DNA of 5,677 nt from Saprospiraceae bacterium (GTDB lineage Bacteria > Bacteroidota > Bacteroidia > Chitinophagales > Saprospiraceae), in assembly GCA_020630355.1 (NCBI GenBank), contig JAHDBO010000142.1, forward strand, positions 1 to 5,677, given 5' to 3'. The translations under genes and the position numbers were made by a program. Below, piece by piece: positions 1 to 5,622 of the stretch. The number at the start of each line of letters is the position of its first letter. Position 1 is the first letter of the stretch. The notes under the pieces are model-generated. The model saw only the letters and a program-made list of their open reading frames with translations. It made no database searches and was not told where the DNA came from.

Positions 1-73
1 CACGGTTGTAAGGTTCAATAACGATTTCACCAGCGGCAACTGCTTCTAGGATTTTCTTATCGGAAAGTATCAT
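1..73 (-). CDS. dcd: dCTP deaminase, N-terminal fragment (cut by window edge)
   Basis: The reverse strand opens with ATG at 73-71 and stays open to the left edge for 24 codons; the protein begins MILSDKKILEAVAAGEIVIE and continues PYNR. This matches the conserved N-terminus of dCTP deaminases (MILSD..I......G.I.I.P), the trimeric cytosolic enzymes that convert dCTP to dUTP for dTMP synthesis. The nucleotide-binding and catalytic residues lie further on and are outside the window, so I cannot separate a plain deaminase from the bifunctional deaminase/dUTPase. No Shine-Dalgarno is visible before the start, which is usual for Bacteroidota. The gene lies downstream of the flavin oxidoreductase in the same orientation, but the 135-base gap carrying palindromes suggests its own promoter. 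The identification rests on a short segment of a well-conserved motif. Confidence 0.82.
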   Translation of the reverse strand, partial: MILSDKKILEAVAAGEIVIEPYNR

Positions 74-125
74 GAGAGGAAAGTTAAAGGAGTTTTAGTA
101 GTGGTAAACTGATTTTGAAAGTCGC

Positions 126-156
126 TACTTTTGCAAAAGTATTCTTTTCAAAAGAA
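126..156 (-). promoter_or_regulatory. Two abutting palindromes upstream of dcd, candidate operator/promoter
   Basis: Positions 126-141 are a perfect 16-bp palindrome (TACTTTTGCAAAAGTA). Positions 142-156 are a second perfect inverted repeat with a one-base centre (TTCTTTTCAAAAGAA). Both share the CTTTT/AAAAG half-site. On the minus strand, bases 141-134 read TACTTTTG, which fits the Bacteroidota -7 consensus TAnnTTTG. A start roughly 5-7 bases further on would give a leader of about 55 bases to dcd. No TTTG -33 box is found at the usual spacing, so the promoter call is tentative. The inverted repeats themselves are seen directly. A weak terminator for the upstream oxidoreductase gene is an alternative. 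Confidence 0.4.
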
Positions 157-190
157 GAAATACTCGAAATTAGAAAAATAATACTTAACA

Positions 191-211
191 CTCCTTACTC
201 CTTACTCCCTA
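191..211. repeat. Heptamer tandem repeat, three units, over a stop codon
   Basis: CTCCTTA occurs at 191-197 and 198-204, then CTCCCTA at 205-211, giving three consecutive 7-bp units with one substitution. The last three bases (209-211) are the TAG stop of the flavin oxidoreductase read on the minus strand. The rest of the repeat therefore lies just downstream of the coding region, and a change in copy number would not alter the protein. Confidence 0.85.
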
Positions 212-1408
212 CGCTTGCTCTGGTCGCTTCCTGCCCGTCACCTTCTCATAGACCATCCAGATGTCCATGTCCAAGTCAGGCTCTAGCCCCTTGCCCATAC
301 GAGCCAATTGGAACATGTGCCAAGGCGTCTGCAACATGCCAGACATATCAATTTTGGGGACACCCGTCAATAAATCAGGGACTTCACAGCCAGCTCTTTC
401 ACCAGAGATTAAGTCATTGGCGATATTCGGATAAACACAGAAAGGACGGCCCATCCCTATGAAATCCAGTTCACCACTGGCTAGAGCGGCTTCCATCGCT
501 GCCGAAGAACGGAAGCCACCCGTTAGCATCAAAGGGGTCTTTACGAGTTTTCTCACCTTGACGATAAACTCCAAGAAATAAGCCTCTCTTTTAATCGTAC
601 TTTCCTTGTGTTGAGTGCCCACCATGGCGGCTCTTTCGTAAGTACCACCAGAGACTTCTATCAAGTCCATTCCTTCGGCGTCCAGCATTTGGATGACTTG
701 CATAGACTCCTCTTCCGTAAATGCGCCCCGCTGAAAATCTGCTGAATTAATCTTGATACCCAAAGGAAAATCAGGGCCAACTTTCGCCCGCATATTTCTA
801 TAAATCTCTAGGACAAAGCGAGCTCTGTTTTCTAAAGAACCACCCCATTTATCGGTACGTACATTAGTCAAACCTGATAAAAATTGGCTTACCAAGTACC
901 CGTGTGCCCCGTGAATCTGAGCACCGCTCATGCCTGCTTCTTTAGCCAGTAATGCCGCATTGCCATAGCGCTCTATCAATTCTAGAATCTCCTCCTCCGT
1001 CAATGGGCGAGGCTTCAAATACATCCGACTTGGCATCCCAACATCTGAGGCAGAAACAGGCGCTTTATCTAGATAAACAGGGGCTTGCCTACCTGGGTGA
1101 TTGATTTGCATCCAGAGTTGCGTTCCATTCGCTTGCGCTTTTTGGGCAAGTGTGGCATAATCTGCAAGGAAAGCATCATCTGCTATCATGACATTGGCAT
1201 TGACGAGGTGGTCTTTATCGACCATGACATTGCCTGTAAACAGTATGCCGGCACCGCCTTTGCCCCAGCGTTCGTAGAGGTTGAATAAGGATTCAGAAGG
1301 TCTACCGTCAGCTTCGGCAATGCCTTCGCTTAAAGCGGATTTAGCAATACGATTAGGAACTTCAGCTCCGCATGGAAGCTGGAAGGGTTGGTTCAAATAT
1401 TTAATCAT
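209..1408 (-). CDS. NADH:flavin oxidoreductase, Old Yellow Enzyme family
   Basis: This is a 399-residue FMN-dependent oxidoreductase of the Old Yellow Enzyme superfamily (COG1902 type), cytosolic. Such enzymes use NAD(P)H to reduce activated C=C bonds of enones and related compounds; the substrate here cannot be read from sequence. TIM-barrel landmarks appear in order: NRIAKSALSEG (19-29, FMN-binding first strand), QINHPGRQ (101-108), HGAHGY (166-171) with H166, H169 and Y171 at the positions that bind the substrate carbonyl and donate the proton in YqjM-like enzymes, WGGSLENRARF (188-198), GIKINSAD (217-224), GGTYE (254-258), LTGGFR (295-300) and GMGRPF (318-323), the FMN-phosphate region. 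The Cys of YqjM-type enzymes in the first strand is absent. There is no C-terminal Fe-S/FAD half, so this is the single-domain form rather than a 2,4-dienoyl-CoA reductase. A tail of about 70 residues follows the barrel. Confidence 0.92.
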   Translation of the reverse strand: MIKYLNQPFQLPCGAEVPNRIAKSALSEGIAEADGRPSESLFNLYERWGKGGAGILFTGNVMVDKDHLVNANVMIADDAFLADYATLAQKAQANGTQLWMQINHPGRQAPVYLDKAPVSASDVGMPSRMYLKPRPLTEEEILELIERYGNAALLAKEAGMSGAQIHGAHGYLVSQFLSGLTNVRTDKWGGSLENRARFVLEIYRNMRAKVGPDFPLGIKINSADFQRGAFTEEESMQVIQMLDAEGMDLIEVSGGTYERAAMVGTQHKESTIKREAYFLEFIVKVRKLVKTPLMLTGGFRSSAAMEAALASGELDFIGMGRPFCVYPNIANDLISGERAGCEVPDLLTGVPKIDMSGMLQTPWHMFQLARMGKGLEPDLDMDIWMVYEKVTGRKRPEQA

Positions 1409-1429
1409 AGAAGAAGTGTCAGAATGTAA

Positions 1430-1448
1430 TCTAAAATCTGATTTTAGA
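1430..1448. repeat. 19-bp inverted repeat upstream of the oxidoreductase gene
   Basis: TCTAAAATCTGATTTTAGA is a perfect inverted repeat, 9 bp per arm with one central base, ending 22 bases upstream of the ATG at 1408. On the minus strand the sequence continuing to its left resembles the centre of the AT-rich repeat found at 3602 and 5623 (TAAAATCAGAT), so it may be a degenerate relative. It could equally be an operator for the oxidoreductase gene. The symmetry is certain; the role is not. Confidence 0.55.
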
Positions 1449-1560
1449 CATTAAATTGGAAATTATGAAATAATGGTTTTCAAGAACCGATTTATTACAG
1501 TGGCAACTTGGGAGTGACTACTCAAAATTTCCTCTAGGGATAGTTTTGGTACACAATGTT

Positions 1561-1594
1561 GTCTAATATCTATCTACTAATATCTAAAATCTAT
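1561..1594 (-). repeat. Dispersed AT-rich repeat, shortened reverse-oriented copy
   Basis: Read on the minus strand, this segment begins TAGATTTTAGATATTAGTA and ends AGATATTAGAC. It matches the repeats at 3602-3649 and 5623-5677 after removal of an inner block (TTCTAAAATCA). It begins seven bases after the stop codon of the alpha/beta hydrolase. The low complexity makes chance similarity more likely than for the other two copies. Confidence 0.55.
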
Positions 1595-1601
1595 CAAATG
1601 T

Positions 1602-2459
1602 TCACCAAGATAATATTTCTTCTAGGACTTCTTTCCACAAGATTTTGCATTTCGGTCGGAAAAAGCCAAAATGACCGATTTGCTTGACACCAATTTCCTT
1701 GGGCTGAATATGCCGATGTGTTAGACGACAATTGGCATACTGTCGATTGAGCCACTCGACGCATTGCTTGGGAGCCGTGCGGTCATCCGAAAAACTATAA
1801 GCGAGCAAAGGGATTTTCAAGGAAGTGAATTTATGCTTGGCATTTTCCAGATAAGACATGAAATATTCTGGCGTTGTACCCCATTTTGCCCAGTCTAAGG
1901 CGACGCCTTTCGGCAAATCACCAACTGCACCGAGCGTTTTTCCTGGGAAATAACCGAAAAGTTTGGTTAAAACAAGCATTCCGAACCAATTTAAACGCAA
2001 CAGTAGATTTAAAGGGAAATGCCACATTTTCCAATAGCCCGATTGGCTCGCTACATTTACTAGTCCGTCGACTTTATGAATGGATGGAGAAAATGGAGGG
2101 ATTTGTCCGCCGACACTTTGACCAACCAAAATCAATTTTTCATACTCAAAATGAGCGGATACATAGTCAATCACTGTTGTCAAATCGTGTACACCCCAGT
2201 CTTTCATCGTTGTTTGAAAGCCTTTCAGATTTTTTGGTGCAGAACGACCAATACCACTATAATCATAAGTCACCACACGGATGCCATTGGTTTGCATAAA
2301 GTGGGCAAAATGGCGAAAATAGCCTTGCTTAGCGCCCGTGGCAGAACTTAAGATTAAGCTAATATGACTAGGAATCGTTGGTTCGTAGACCTTAGCGTAG
2401 ATGGTGTTGCCATTACTTCCTAAGGGGATGTATTCGTTCTGTTGAATTGGATTTTGCAC
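1602..2459 (-). CDS. Alpha/beta hydrolase (COG4757-like)
   Basis: This 285-residue protein has the alpha/beta-hydrolase fold and no signal peptide, so it is probably cytosolic. Visible elements: the strand and oxyanion-hole region LILSSATGAKQGYF (35-48); YDYSGIGRS (65-73), the strand-4 turn common in these enzymes; the nucleophile elbow GQSVGG (113-118) with Ser115; the acid region YSFSDDRTAP (221-230) with Asp225 or Asp226; and GHFGFF (262-267) with the catalytic His263. The whole Ser-Asp-His triad is therefore present. The hydrophobic stretch at 146-172 is probably the cap domain rather than a membrane anchor. The N-terminus and the ATGAKQGYFR loop resemble the uncharacterised COG4757-type hydrolases. 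An esterase or lipase-like activity is plausible, but the substrate is unknown. It is divergent from the desaturase family gene and 193 bases upstream of the oxidoreductase gene on the same strand. Confidence 0.88.
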   Translation of the reverse strand: MQNPIQQNEYIPLGSNGNTIYAKVYEPTIPSHISLILSSATGAKQGYFRHFAHFMQTNGIRVVTYDYSGIGRSAPKNLKGFQTTMKDWGVHDLTTVIDYVSAHFEYEKLILVGQSVGGQIPPFSPSIHKVDGLVNVASQSGYWKMWHFPLNLLLRLNWFGMLVLTKLFGYFPGKTLGAVGDLPKGVALDWAKWGTTPEYFMSYLENAKHKFTSLKIPLLAYSFSDDRTAPKQCVEWLNRQYANCRLTHRHIQPKEIGVKQIGHFGFFRPKCKILWKEVLEEILSW

Positions 2460-2580
2460 GATTTTGAACTTCGATTCGCTAAAGTTAATTCAAAATACAC
2501 ATAAGAATCCTTAAATTGCAATACATTCGAAACCCTTCTAATTTTACTCATTATACATTCTTCATTTCTAATTAATAAAG
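2460..2580. promoter_or_regulatory. Divergent promoter region, hydrolase / desaturase
   Basis: These 121 bases separate two divergent starts (2459 minus, 2581 plus) and must hold the promoters of both unless an unannotated gene intervenes. On the minus strand, 2497-2491 reads TATTTTG, one base short of the Bacteroidota -7 consensus TAnnTTTG, with TTG 21 bases further upstream. I see no good consensus box for the plus-strand gene. Both starts are preceded by A/T-rich sequence without a Shine-Dalgarno. The box assignment is weak. Confidence 0.4.
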
Positions 2581-3399
2581 ATGGAATCTTTCTTAGAATT
2601 TTTTGAAACCATGCCGAGCTGGCAGAAGTTGTTGTGGATTTTTATTTGTATTTCTATGAATTGGGTCGTAGAGGTAGCTGCGCCTTTAATGAAATTTGAC
2701 TATAAAAAATGGAAACACGCTGGGGTGAACTTCGTTTTCTTGGCAAGTGATCTGACGATAAATATCCTGTTTAGCTTGGCTACAGTCGGTATATTTGCTT
2801 GGTTGGCAACGAATGAATTTGGCTTACTGTATCTAATTGATTTGCCCCTTTGGGTGGAGTTGTTAATCGCCATTGCTGCCTTGGACTTCACCGCACAGTA
2901 TCTGGTTCATTACCTATTGCATAAAGTAAAATGGATGTGGAAATTCCACATGATACACCATAGCGATACGACCGTAGATGCGACTACAGCTACACGGCAT
3001 CACCCAGGAGATTATGTATTGAGGGAGGTATTTGCATTGATAGCAGTGACCATTACTGGGATTCCTGTGGCGTTTTATTTGTTTTATAGAATTTTGACGG
3101 TTTTCTTCGGCTATTTTACTCACGCTAATATCAATATGCCTAGGGGTTTGGACAAAGCGATTAGTTACGTGTTTGTCACGCCGAATATGCACAAATTTCA
3201 CCATCATTTTGAACGCCCTTGGACGGATACCAATTTCGGGAATATCTTTTCTATCTGGGATAGGATGTTCGGGACTTTGGTTTATGAAGACCCTTCGAAG
3301 GTCGTTTATGGACTAGATGTGGCGGATGACAGTCGGGACAAGGATTTGCTTTATCAGTTCAAACTGCCTTTTGATAAGAGCATCAAGACGGATTATTAG
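2581..3399 (+). CDS. Sterol desaturase / fatty acid hydroxylase family membrane protein
   Basis: This 272-residue integral membrane protein carries the histidine clusters of the fatty acid hydroxylase superfamily, which bind a di-iron centre and use O2 to hydroxylate or desaturate hydrophobic substrates. Clusters: HYLLH (110-114), HMIHH (123-127), RHHP (139-142), a lone H181 and HKFHHH (204-209), so the ligand set looks complete. Likely membrane segments are at about 14-36, 48-76, 86-108 and 147-178, placing the histidines on the cytoplasmic face. The NFGNIFSIWDRMFGTL segment (218-233) after the last cluster is characteristic of the bacterial members. Length is normal for the family. Substrates in this family range from sterols and fatty acids to carotenoids and alkylglycerols and cannot be chosen from sequence. 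The ATG at 2581 gives the full first membrane segment, and I see no better start. Confidence 0.92.
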   Translation: MESFLEFFETMPSWQKLLWIFICISMNWVVEVAAPLMKFDYKKWKHAGVNFVFLASDLTINILFSLATVGIFAWLATNEFGLLYLIDLPLWVELLIAIAALDFTAQYLVHYLLHKVKWMWKFHMIHHSDTTVDATTATRHHPGDYVLREVFALIAVTITGIPVAFYLFYRILTVFFGYFTHANINMPRGLDKAISYVFVTPNMHKFHHHFERPWTDTNFGNIFSIWDRMFGTLVYEDPSKVVYGLDVADDSRDKDLLYQFKLPFDKSIKTDY

Positions 3400-3419
3400 G
3401 GTTTAGGAACGATAAAAAT

Positions 3420-3521
3420 ATGACTGCAAAATCAGAACAACTGCTTCGTTGGAAAGCACTGATTGGGCAGGAAAGCGCTTATCCTCTTAGGCATTTAGCA
3501 AATAATAAACTACGCAACTAA
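3420..3521 (+). CDS. Possible small protein or remnant of a truncated gene (33 aa)
   Basis: An ATG 20 bases after the desaturase stop opens a 33-codon frame ending at TAA 3519-3521. The protein begins MTAKSEQLLRWKALIGQESA and then reads YPLRHLANNKLRN. The composition is balanced and looks like a soluble coding sequence rather than random AT-rich DNA, whose translation would be richer in K, N, I and stops. The last 12 codons and the stop lie inside the long palindrome beginning near 3487. It could be a small gene, or the start of a longer gene cut by arrival of the palindromic element or by deletion. I recognise no family. A chance ORF is quite possible at this length. Confidence 0.25.
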   Translation: MTAKSEQLLRWKALIGQESAYPLRHLANNKLRN

Positions 3522-3595
3522 CTTGTTTATTTCCTTTTTATAAAAGAAGAAACAACTATGTTTTTTGCGTAGCCTATTAATGTCTAAATCCCTTA
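3487..3595. repeat. 109-bp imperfect palindrome, MITE-like or long hairpin
   Basis: The sequence is symmetric about base 3541 with no insertions or deletions in either arm. By direct base-by-base comparison, 38 of the 54 arm positions are Watson-Crick complementary and 2 more are G-T. Perfect blocks are CTACGCAA 3510-3517 with TTGCGTAG 3565-3572, TAATA 3503-3507 with TATTA 3575-3579, ATTTAG 3493-3498 with CTAAAT 3584-3589, and AGG 3489-3491 with CCT 3591-3593. The core around 3530-3552 also pairs. It could be a miniature inverted-repeat element, a structured RNA or a bidirectional terminator between convergent genes. No clear target-site duplication is visible. Confidence 0.75.
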
Positions 3596-3601
3596 CTTTC
3601 A

Positions 3602-3649
3602 TTAGATTTTATTCTAAAATCAGATATTAGTAATTAGGTATTAGATTGA
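3602..3649 (+). repeat. Dispersed AT-rich repeat, copy 1
   Basis: The first 31 bases (3602-3632) are identical to 5623-5653. After one mismatch and a small length difference both copies end in TATTAGATTGA. Each contains the small hairpin GATTTTA-TTC-TAAAATC (here 3605-3621). The copy lies in the convergent gap, where it could contribute to termination. Confidence 0.8.
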
Positions 3650-3692
3650 AAATCATTTTTTTATAGCCTAATGTTTTTACCAAAATCGAAAA

Positions 3693-3711
3693 TAGAATAA
3701 TGTCTATTCTA
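3693..3711 (-). terminator. Probable weak terminator of the outer-membrane gene
   Basis: TAGAATA (3693-3699) and TATTCTA (3705-3711) form a 7-bp stem with a five-base loop. On the minus strand the hairpin begins at the TAG stop codon itself and is followed by TTTTCGATTTT. The stem is AT-rich, so termination would be inefficient without help from the neighbouring structures. Confidence 0.4.
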
Positions 3712-4584
3712 AAATGGAATAATCGTAATCCCAAAGTTAAGCGGCTGTAAGTCGAAACCACCGTTTTCATCTTCATCGAACAAGTCACTCAATCCATAGT
3801 TCATAAAGAAATTGACCCTTCCGAAACCGATTTGCGTGGCGACGCCATAACGGAACGGATTCAAATTGAAATCATCATCCAGTTTGTGGTCAATCGAACC
3901 GTCTTCTGACTCTTGCTTCAGTCTGCCTGTTAGGAGAATACCACCGTAAACACCCGCATTTACTCGGAAAGAGCGAGAACGTTTATTAGGATTAGATTCA
4001 AAGTTCAACATAAAAGGAACGGTCAGGTAAGTCGCATTGAGTCGATTGTCTTCAAATTGTAAATCATCGTAATCAACCACGGTCACTTGACTTTCATTTG
4101 GTGTCAATCCTACATTGTTTCTAAAGTTATATCGATTGAACTCAAAGGTCAAACCGTACATCAAATTGAGCTTGTGATTGGAGATGTTAACGCGTTGTTT
4201 TACAACGTGAAGATTCCAATTGTTCGAGCCCCAGTATTTTTGGTCGAATGCCATATATTCTGCAGGTAAGTCCATGCTACCGTTGTGTCTATAAGCACTG
4301 ATACCGTAATCCAACATCAACCAACGGGTCTTTATCCATTTTTTATTTTTAGGCTCTTTGAATTTCTTTTTCAAAACTTGATCATCGCTATTTCTAGACT
4401 TGGCAGAATCGTCGCTATTTGCTTCGTCATCTTCACCAAAAGTGATACTTATGGTCCGTTTCTTTTTCTTTTTTGTTTTGACAGAATCTTGAGGTGGATT
4501 TGTTTCGATATTTAGCGTATCGGTTTGAGCGTTCAAGAAAAGTCCAAAACTCATCATTAAGCTTAAAAAAAGTATCTTTTTCAT
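3709..4584 (-). CDS. Outer-membrane beta-barrel protein, PorT-like
   Basis: This 291-residue exported protein starts with a clear signal peptide (MKK, hydrophobic core 4-17, likely cleavage after Ala19 or Gln20). Residues 21-83 form a hydrophilic, strongly charged linker with a lysine run (KKKKKR, 38-43), a short beta-like segment TISITFG (44-50) and an acidic stretch (EDDEANSDD, 51-59). From about 84 onward, alternating hydrophobic/polar strands (such as RWLMLDYGISAY, KLNLMYGLTFEF, YLTVPFMLNFE, FRVNAGVYGGILLTG, FGRVNFFMNYGLSD, LNFGITIIPF) and the terminal Phe fit a small outer-membrane beta-barrel of the PorT/OMP_b-brl_2 kind. Barrel proteins of this class are common in Bacteroidota but mostly have no known substrate. 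It lies 94 bases downstream of a membrane protein of anti-sigma type on the same strand, which suggests co-transcription. Confidence 0.82.
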   Translation of the reverse strand: MKKILFLSLMMSFGLFLNAQTDTLNIETNPPQDSVKTKKKKKRTISITFGEDDEANSDDSAKSRNSDDQVLKKKFKEPKNKKWIKTRWLMLDYGISAYRHNGSMDLPAEYMAFDQKYWGSNNWNLHVVKQRVNISNHKLNLMYGLTFEFNRYNFRNNVGLTPNESQVTVVDYDDLQFEDNRLNATYLTVPFMLNFESNPNKRSRSFRVNAGVYGGILLTGRLKQESEDGSIDHKLDDDFNLNPFRYGVATQIGFGRVNFFMNYGLSDLFDEDENGGFDLQPLNFGITIIPF

Positions 4585-4624
4585 AAAATAGATTTTAGTT
4601 CGTTACTGGAATAAGGTTTTAAGT

Positions 4625-4646
4625 TTAAGCGTGTTCAAGTGCTTAA
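4625..4646. repeat. Short inverted repeat between the two minus-strand genes
   Basis: TTAAGC (4625-4630) and GCTTAA (4641-4646) are complementary with a ten-base loop. It lies in the 94-base gap ahead of the outer-membrane gene, 41-62 bases upstream of its start. No T-run follows on the minus strand, so it is not a good terminator. It could be an operator, a leader hairpin or chance. Confidence 0.3.
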
Positions 4647-4674
4647 TATTATAGAATTTTCATCGATGTTAAAT

Positions 4675-4686
4675 CCGATTAATCGG
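4675..4686. repeat. 12-bp perfect palindrome over a stop codon
   Basis: CCGATTAATCGG is a perfect palindrome spanning the TAA stop (4681-4679 on the minus strand) of the membrane protein gene. As RNA it could form a 4-bp stem with a UUAA loop, followed on the minus strand by ATTTAA, which is too weak for a convincing terminator. Confidence 0.4.
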
Positions 4687-5602
4687 CTTCTGCAAAAGCT
4701 TCTGGTAGCAAGGCTTCTTTCAGTTTTTTGAAGTTGAATTTCCCATTACTTCCTTCAGGCAGGAGTCCCATTTTTTGTAGGCGATTTCCCTTTTCCTTCT
4801 CGGCAAGCTCAGTTGTTTTACTAGGAATATCCAGTTCAATTTCTGGTAAGTCGGTTTCAAAGTCCCTCGGTTGGATAGAAGCGATTGTATTTGTGTTTTC
4901 TATCATCGTCAGGGCTTCTTTGTTTAGATTGGACGCTATGGGTTTACTTGTCGTTTTTTTAGTTGTGACTGAGGCAATTACCTCATTTTTTTGAGTTTGG
5001 AAAACTTCATTTTTAGGTTCAGAATCCACAGGTTCTGGTATTTGGTTGATCTGGGGTGTTGATTCGACTGTCGCTAAAGCGGTCAGGTTTGGGTTTAGTT
5101 GTTTTTTGGTTGGAATAGTTCTGGTTTTTGGTTTGGATATGTTCTTTTTGCTAGAATGAGGTGATGTTGGTATAGTTTTCTTTCTTGGTGTTGAAATGCT
5201 GACTTCTGCCATGGCTTCATGGGTAGTTTCCAGTTTTTTTGAAGGCGTTTCAACGGGAATTTCAATAGCTGGTTTTTCAGCAAGATTGGGCGTGCTAATG
5301 TCTTCATTATTCATCGTCATTTGGGCAATACCAAAGCCGATTCCTAGCAAAACAATGGCTGCAGCTGCATACTGCCACCAAGCTACGCTCCGTATAGCTA
5401 CTGGCTGAATCAATACCGCTTTGTCTTCAAAAATGATAGTATCATCCGCTTCTAGCGCAAACAGCGCCATACCATCCAACTCCGCTTTGATGTCTTGATT
5501 TTCAGTGAGAAAATGCTCCATCAAAGCTTGCGTTCGTTCATCTAGCGTCCCTTCTAGATAATCTAGCGCAAATTGCTCGTAATTCATTTTATTAATAACC
5601 AT
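4679..5602 (-). CDS. Single-pass membrane protein with anti-sigma-like N-terminus
   Basis: This 307-residue protein of unknown function has three parts. Residues 6-60 are a soluble, acidic helical segment (NYEQFALDYLEGTLDERTQA...) like the cytoplasmic heads of Bacteroidota anti-sigma-type proteins, but without the Cys/His zinc motif of ZAS domains. Residues 74-95 form one transmembrane helix (WWQYAAAAIVLLGIGFG). Residues 96-307 are a hydrophilic, Pro/Thr/Lys/Glu-rich region, probably disordered and periplasmic, with a more structured end (KFNFKKLKEALLPEAF, 288-303). The architecture suggests a membrane-anchored regulator, with the downstream barrel as partner or target; this is inference. Two starts are possible: Met1 (5602) and Met6 (5587). 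Met6 gives the compact N-terminus usual for this type of protein and may be the true start. Neither has a visible Shine-Dalgarno. Confidence 0.72.
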   Translation of the reverse strand: MVINKMNYEQFALDYLEGTLDERTQALMEHFLTENQDIKAELDGMALFALEADDTIIFEDKAVLIQPVAIRSVAWWQYAAAAIVLLGIGFGIAQMTMNNEDISTPNLAEKPAIEIPVETPSKKLETTHEAMAEVSISTPRKKTIPTSPHSSKKNISKPKTRTIPTKKQLNPNLTALATVESTPQINQIPEPVDSEPKNEVFQTQKNEVIASVTTKKTTSKPIASNLNKEALTMIENTNTIASIQPRDFETDLPEIELDIPSKTTELAEKEKGNRLQKMGLLPEGSNGKFNFKKLKEALLPEAFAEAD

Positions 5603-5622
5603 CGCTCTTTTGTGTTTTTACT

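Larger units (their letters stand above)
3400..3708. other. Convergent intergenic region with several non-coding elements
   Basis: This 309-base gap lies between the 3' ends of the plus-strand desaturase family gene and the minus-strand outer-membrane gene. It holds a 33-codon ORF (3420-3521), a long imperfect palindrome (3487-3595), an AT-rich dispersed repeat (3602-3649) and a hairpin over the end of the outer-membrane gene (3693-3711). Bases 3650-3692 are AT-rich with nothing I can name. No tRNA or known structured RNA is apparent. Confidence 0.7.

Noticed and set aside
115..462. 115-codon plus-strand ORF
   Set aside because: It lies mostly antisense to the flavin oxidoreductase, its translation is Pro/Ser/Cys-rich low-quality sequence, and it crosses the dcd upstream region. 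It is a shadow of the real gene.
1507..1525. Hairpin around GAGT-GACT-ACTC as a terminator
   Set aside because: The stem is only about four base pairs with a bulge and lacks a T-run on either strand.
1874..2351. Two overlapping plus-strand ORFs inside the hydrolase gene
   Set aside because: Both are antisense to a hydrolase with a complete catalytic triad, and neither translation resembles a known protein.
2914..3207. 97-codon minus-strand ORF
   Set aside because: It is antisense to the histidine-cluster region of the desaturase family protein; its Cys/His content simply reflects those codons.
3487..3595. Integron attC site
   Set aside because: Length and fold are in range, but the RYYYAAC and GTTRRRY core sites are absent and there is no cassette structure or integrase.
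4728..5408. Hydrophobic ORFs antisense to the membrane protein gene
   Set aside because: Their Ser/Phe/Val-rich composition arises from the complementary strand of Lys/Glu/Thr-rich codons, and no start context or homology is apparent.
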